A model generated the notes under the pieces. That model did not search any database, had not been told where the DNA came from, and saw only the letters and a program-made list of their open reading frames with translations. The translations under genes were made by a program, and so were the position numbers. A DNA stretch of 8,744 bases from Clostridium sp. UBA6758 (GTDB lineage Bacteria > Bacillota > Clostridia > Clostridiales > Clostridiaceae), in assembly GCA_002453475.1 (NCBI GenBank), contig DKGY01000053.1, forward strand, positions 65,229 through 73,972, in the 5' to 3' direction. This document shows positions 6,098 through 8,744 of this stretch, one piece after another (position 1 is the stretch's first letter; each line of letters begins with the position of its first letter).

Positions 6098-6926
6098 TAT
6101 TAATATTGGTATAATTCTAAAGCTAATTATAGAAGATAGACAATTAGGCAAAGTTGTTGAAATTTGTACAAACCCCATGGAAGGTGAAAAACAAATATTA
6201 AAAATAAATCCAGAAATAGTTTTAGTTGATTTATTAATGCCTTTAAGAGATGGAATAACCGTAGCAAACCATTGCAAAAAGAATTTTGTTAAATCAAAGT
6301 TTATTATGATTTCTCAAGTTGTCACTAAAGATATTATAGGGAAAGCTTATGAAAATGGTGTGGAATTTTATATTAATAAGCCTATAAATGCTATTGAAGT
6401 AGAAAATGTTATAAAAAAGGTTAGTGATAAAATTAAGGTTGAACAAAAGTTAAGTAAAATAGAGGAAGTATTTAACATTAATAACTTAGAGTCTTGTGAG
6501 GATGTAGATACTAAAAATAAAATAAAAAATAGTGAAAAAAATATTAATTACGTGATGAAAAGAATAGGTATTATAGGTGAAGTGGGATGTAAGGATATTA
6601 AAAATATATTGTTGTATTCAATAAAAGAAGATATAAATTTAGAAGAATTTACATTAAAAGAATTGTTAACTATGTTTAATAAAAATTATAAATCTATAGA
6701 GCAAAGAATTAGAAGAACAGCGTTAATTGGAATGAAAAGTTTAGCTAACTTAGGAATAGAAGATTATATGAATGAAACATTTTTAGAATACTCTACTAGC
6801 TTATATAATTTTGAAGAGATAAAGAGACAGATGGATTTTATTAGAGGTAAGAGAAATGAGGGCGGGAAGGTAAATGTAAAAAAATTCTTAGAAGGATTAA
6901 TACTATATTGTGATAAAGAAAAATAA
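6069..6926 (+). CDS. Response regulator, GlnL/YcbB-like (REC plus YcbB-type output domain)
   Basis: A 285-residue cytosolic response regulator. The receiver domain (about 2-120) has the acidic pair D9-D10 in IIIVEDD, phospho-acceptor D54 in VLVDLLMP, S82 in MISQ and K104 in the KPI motif, so it should be phosphorylatable. A linker rich in Lys and Asp/Glu follows. The C-terminal half (about 150-285, with KRIGIIGEVGCKDIKN, a basic SIEQRIRRTA segment and a YNFEEIKRQMDFIRGK stretch) matches what I know of the YcbB output domain. That domain is used for DNA binding in B. subtilis GlnL, which controls glutaminase and a glutamine transporter. An upstream in-frame ATG at 5985 would add 28 residues read out of frame from the kinase; it is rejected because the receiver fold begins at MMDIIIVEDD. 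The partner is the overlapping kinase. The likely target is the downstream PfoR-type gene, by inference. Confidence 0.93.
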   Translation: MMDIIIVEDDINIGIILKLIIEDRQLGKVVEICTNPMEGEKQILKINPEIVLVDLLMPLRDGITVANHCKKNFVKSKFIMISQVVTKDIIGKAYENGVEFYINKPINAIEVENVIKKVSDKIKVEQKLSKIEEVFNINNLESCEDVDTKNKIKNSEKNINYVMKRIGIIGEVGCKDIKNILLYSIKEDINLEEFTLKELLTMFNKNYKSIEQRIRRTALIGMKSLANLGIEDYMNETFLEYSTSLYNFEEIKRQMDFIRGKRNEGGKVNVKKFLEGLILYCDKEK

Positions 6927-7060
6927 TTAAATTTAATTAATTATTTATAAAAAGTTAATTCAAGGAATAAAGAGGTAAAGAGATTATTATCTCCAGATTA
7001 TAGATTCTAAAGTATTAGATTAAATAGAAATAGGATAAAGAGTAACAAAGCAAATATTAT

Positions 7061-7090
7061 TTTTCGAAACTTTCTGAAACTTTTAAAAAC
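7061..7090 (+). promoter_or_regulatory. Three tandem 10-bp repeats, candidate activator site
   Basis: The 10-mers ttttcgaaac, tttctgaaac and ttttaaaaac lie head-to-tail, sharing TTT at the start and AAAC at the end. The repeat length is about one helical turn. They sit 38 bases before the PfoR-type ATG and upstream of a possible -10 TAGAAT (7104-7109) that lacks a consensus -35. The third repeat falls where a -35 would be. This suits a transcription activator, plausibly the GlnL-like regulator encoded just upstream. B. subtilis GlnL also uses direct repeats, though of a different sequence. Confidence 0.4.
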
Positions 7091-7104
7091 AACGGGTTTA
7101 AACT

Positions 7105-7120
7105 AGAATTAGAAAATTCT
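7105..7120 (+). repeat. Short inverted repeat before the PfoR-type gene
   Basis: AGAATT (7105-7110) and AATTCT (7115-7120) flank a four-base centre AGAA. It occupies the place where a Shine-Dalgarno for the ATG at 7128 would be expected, and it overlaps the candidate -10. It may be a small hairpin or operator half-sites. Confidence 0.3.
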
Positions 7121-7127
7121 AAAAATT

Positions 7128-8195
7128 ATGAAGAAGGTTTTGAAAGGACGTGATATTTTGTTAAATGTTATTACTGGTATTGGATTATTATTAGTAACTC
7201 TAGTATTTTTTTCATTTTTTAGTATGAAAGCTCCTAAAGGTAGTAAAGCTATGTCTGGCTTAGCTAATGCAGCAGTAGCAACATTTTTAGTAGAAGCAAT
7301 TCATAAGTATATAAACGGAGATTTCTTAGGTCTTAGATTTTTGAGCGAAATTGGAACAATATCTGGAACAATGGGAGGAGTTGCAGCGGCAATTTTAGTT
7401 CCTATTTCAATGGGAGTTAATCCAGTTTATGCAGTAGTGGGAGGAGTAGCATTAGGTGGATATGGTATACTTCCTGGTTTTTTTGCAGGATATATAATAG
7501 GGTTAGTAGCACCAATATTAGAAAAAAAGTTGCCCGAAGGGTTAGATATAGTTATAGGAGCAATATTAATAGCACCATTTGCTAGATTTTTGGCTATGAT
7601 GATAAATCCAGTTGTTGATGCTACATTGCTTAATATAGGTAATATGATATCAGTAGCATCAGTACAATCTCCCCTTGTAATGGGATTCTTACTTGGTGGA
7701 ATAATGAAAATGATTTGTACATCTCCCCTAAGTTCTATGGCAATAACAGCTATGTTAGGATTACAAGGCTTAGCAATGGGGATAGCATCAATAGCATGTG
7801 TAGGAGGATCTTTCACTAATGGAATAATATTCAAAAAATTAAAACTTGGAAATGCAAGTAATGTGATAGCTGTTATGTTAGAACCATTGACACAAGCAGA
7901 TATAATAACTAAAAATCCTGTTCCTATTTATTGTTCTAACTTTTTTGGTGGAGGCTTAGCAGGTATAGGAGCAGCTTACTTTGGAATAATAAATAATGCA
8001 CCTGGAACAGCATCACCAATTCCAGGATTATTAGCTCCTTTTGCCTTCAATAATCCTATAAATGTTATATTAGCACTTATATGTTCAGCAATAGGAGGGA
8101 TATCAGCAGGATATATAGGATCAAAAATATTTGGAGTGCTTGAAAAAAAGAAAGAAAAGAAACTTGATGAGGAAGCTATGGAACAAGCATCATAA
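7128..8195 (+). CDS. PTS EIIC-like membrane protein, PfoR family
   Basis: A 355-residue polytopic membrane protein, glycine- and alanine-rich, with about eight to ten hydrophobic segments and a basic, charged C-terminal tail (KKKEKKLDEE). It fits the PTS_EIIC_2/PfoR family: key stretches are GVNPVYAVVGGVALGGYG near 96-113, EKKLPEGLDIVIGA near 132-145, and NNAPGTASPIPGLLAPFAF near 289-307. PfoR was described in C. perfringens as a positive regulator of the perfringolysin gene; family members are annotated as sugar-PTS IIC subunits. No EIIA, EIIB or HPr-like domain is present here or nearby, so transport by phosphorelay is doubtful. The ATG at 7128 has no good Shine-Dalgarno. TTG at 7158 has AAAGGA 9 bases upstream and would give 345 residues, so the start is uncertain. 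The gene ends at its own terminator. Confidence 0.88.
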   Translation: MKKVLKGRDILLNVITGIGLLLVTLVFFSFFSMKAPKGSKAMSGLANAAVATFLVEAIHKYINGDFLGLRFLSEIGTISGTMGGVAAAILVPISMGVNPVYAVVGGVALGGYGILPGFFAGYIIGLVAPILEKKLPEGLDIVIGAILIAPFARFLAMMINPVVDATLLNIGNMISVASVQSPLVMGFLLGGIMKMICTSPLSSMAITAMLGLQGLAMGIASIACVGGSFTNGIIFKKLKLGNASNVIAVMLEPLTQADIITKNPVPIYCSNFFGGGLAGIGAAYFGIINNAPGTASPIPGLLAPFAFNNPINVILALICSAIGGISAGYIGSKIFGVLEKKKEKKLDEEAMEQAS

Positions 8196-8222
8196 GGATA
8201 TATAAATACATATTGTGGTTCT

Positions 8223-8265
8223 AAAACTACACATTCTCATATGAAGTTGGGGTGTGTAGTTTTTT
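8223..8265 (+). terminator. Intrinsic terminator of the PfoR-type gene
   Basis: An 11-bp perfect stem (8223-8233 aaaactacaca with 8253-8263), extendable by G-U pairs, runs into six T (8260-8265). It lies 28 bases after the stop codon and closes the kinase-regulator-PfoR segment. Confidence 0.88.
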
Positions 8266-8434
8266 ATTATAAGGTATTCATAAATATTTTAACTACGTCT
8301 GAGTTTATATGGACTTAAACTAAATTTTACTAGTATTTCGTATAAAATAAGTGAGATTTTAAATTCAAAGAGAGCGTTTTATATAAATAATATAAATCGT
8401 AGTTAATGGGAATAAATATACTTGGGTGATATAG

Positions 8435-8744
8435 ATGGATAAGTTTATAAGTAAAAAAAGTTTTATAAAAATTAGCTCTATGATAATAATTATAATTTAC
8501 TTGATTTTTTTATACATTGATTTTGTATCTAAAGATTTAAGAAGTGTCTATTCGGTACGATTGAAATATTTAACTATAGTACTTTGCTTTATCATATCTC
8601 TATTAATTAAATCTCATGGATATAATGAAAAAGATAAAGTTTTAGTTCAGCGTGCTCGGCTCTTTACTTTAATTGCAGATTATTTTCTTGCAATTTCCGG
8701 TAATTATATCATGGGGATTTTTTTCTTTTCTTTAGTTCAAATAA
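8435..8744 (+). CDS. Small integral membrane protein, partial (possibly YhhN/TMEM86 family)
   Basis: An ATG at 8435 opens a frame that runs without a stop to the window edge (103 complete codons). GGGTGAT at 8424-8430 is a good Shine-Dalgarno 4 bases upstream. The N-terminus is basic (MDKFISKKSFIK). Hydrophobic segments lie at about 13-30, 45-60 and 76-103. The segment RARLFTLIADYFLAIS then GNYIMGIFFFSLVQ resembles the conserved Asp-containing helix pair of YhhN/TMEM86 lysoplasmalogenase-like proteins. That similarity is by eye and weak. YhhN proteins are usually around 200 residues, so roughly the second half would be missing. The 8266-8434 stretch before it holds only weak -10-like sequences, so no promoter is assigned. 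Confidence 0.7.
   Translation, partial: MDKFISKKSFIKISSMIIIIIYLIFLYIDFVSKDLRSVYSVRLKYLTIVLCFIISLLIKSHGYNEKDKVLVQRARLFTLIADYFLAISGNYIMGIFFFSLVQI

Noticed and set aside
6980..6993. GAGAT/ATCTC hairpin between regulator and PfoR-type gene as a terminator
   Set aside because: Only 5 bp and no T run, so read-through from the regulator into the next gene remains possible.
7000..7127. VirR boxes upstream of the PfoR-type gene
   Set aside because: Looked for the C. perfringens VirR pattern (CCCAGTTNTNCAC pairs) because of the pfoA link; not present.
7427..7834. 135-codon minus-strand frame inside the PfoR-type gene
   Set aside because: Mirror of Gly/Ala-rich codons producing Pro/Ile-rich nonsense; the plus-strand protein is clearly the real one.

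Overview
The window is AT-rich DNA with strong purine-rich Shine-Dalgarno sites, U-tracted hairpin terminators and A/T-ending codons. The gene families fit a low-GC Firmicute, most likely a Clostridium or close relative. The best clues are a PfoR-type membrane protein and a GlnK/GlnL-type two-component pair. No tRNA, rRNA, CRISPR array, phage gene or intact transposase gene was found.

Left part (1-2170): a dicarboxylate amino acid:cation symporter is read on the minus strand from a very good sigma-A promoter, and it ends near a possibly bidirectional terminator. Beyond that promoter is a 650-base stretch with a dubious 27-codon ORF. It also holds a compact, hairpin-rich, non-coding element (about 1943-2138) with a 12-bp direct repeat. 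That element lies directly before a small P-loop kinase-like gene.

Middle part (2170-4760): after the P-loop gene comes a leader region that looks like a transcription attenuator. It has an extended -10 promoter, a consensus Shine-Dalgarno with a possible six-codon leader ORF, several hairpins and a strong intrinsic terminator. It precedes a 401-residue cytosolic protein made of two NTF2/SnoaL-like repeats. That gene is closed by a second strong terminator. Immediately after it is a GC-richer, non-coding, structured stretch (about 4476-4661) that I take to be a structured RNA, perhaps of the raiA class.

Right part (4760-8744): a six-TM sensor kinase and its response regulator overlap by 29 bases and match the B. 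subtilis GlnK/GlnL (YcbA/YcbB) architecture. About 200 bases further on, after three tandem 10-bp repeats, lies a solitary PTS EIIC-like (PfoR family) membrane protein with its own terminator. I infer that the two-component system controls this transporter-like gene. The window ends inside a small membrane protein gene that may belong to the YhhN/TMEM86 family.

The most notable items are the candidate structured RNA at 4476-4661, the attenuator-like leader at 2714-3018, the helically phased repeats at 7061-7090, and the hairpin/direct-repeat element at 1943-2138. All structures were found by eye, and all family assignments rest on recognised motifs without database searches.
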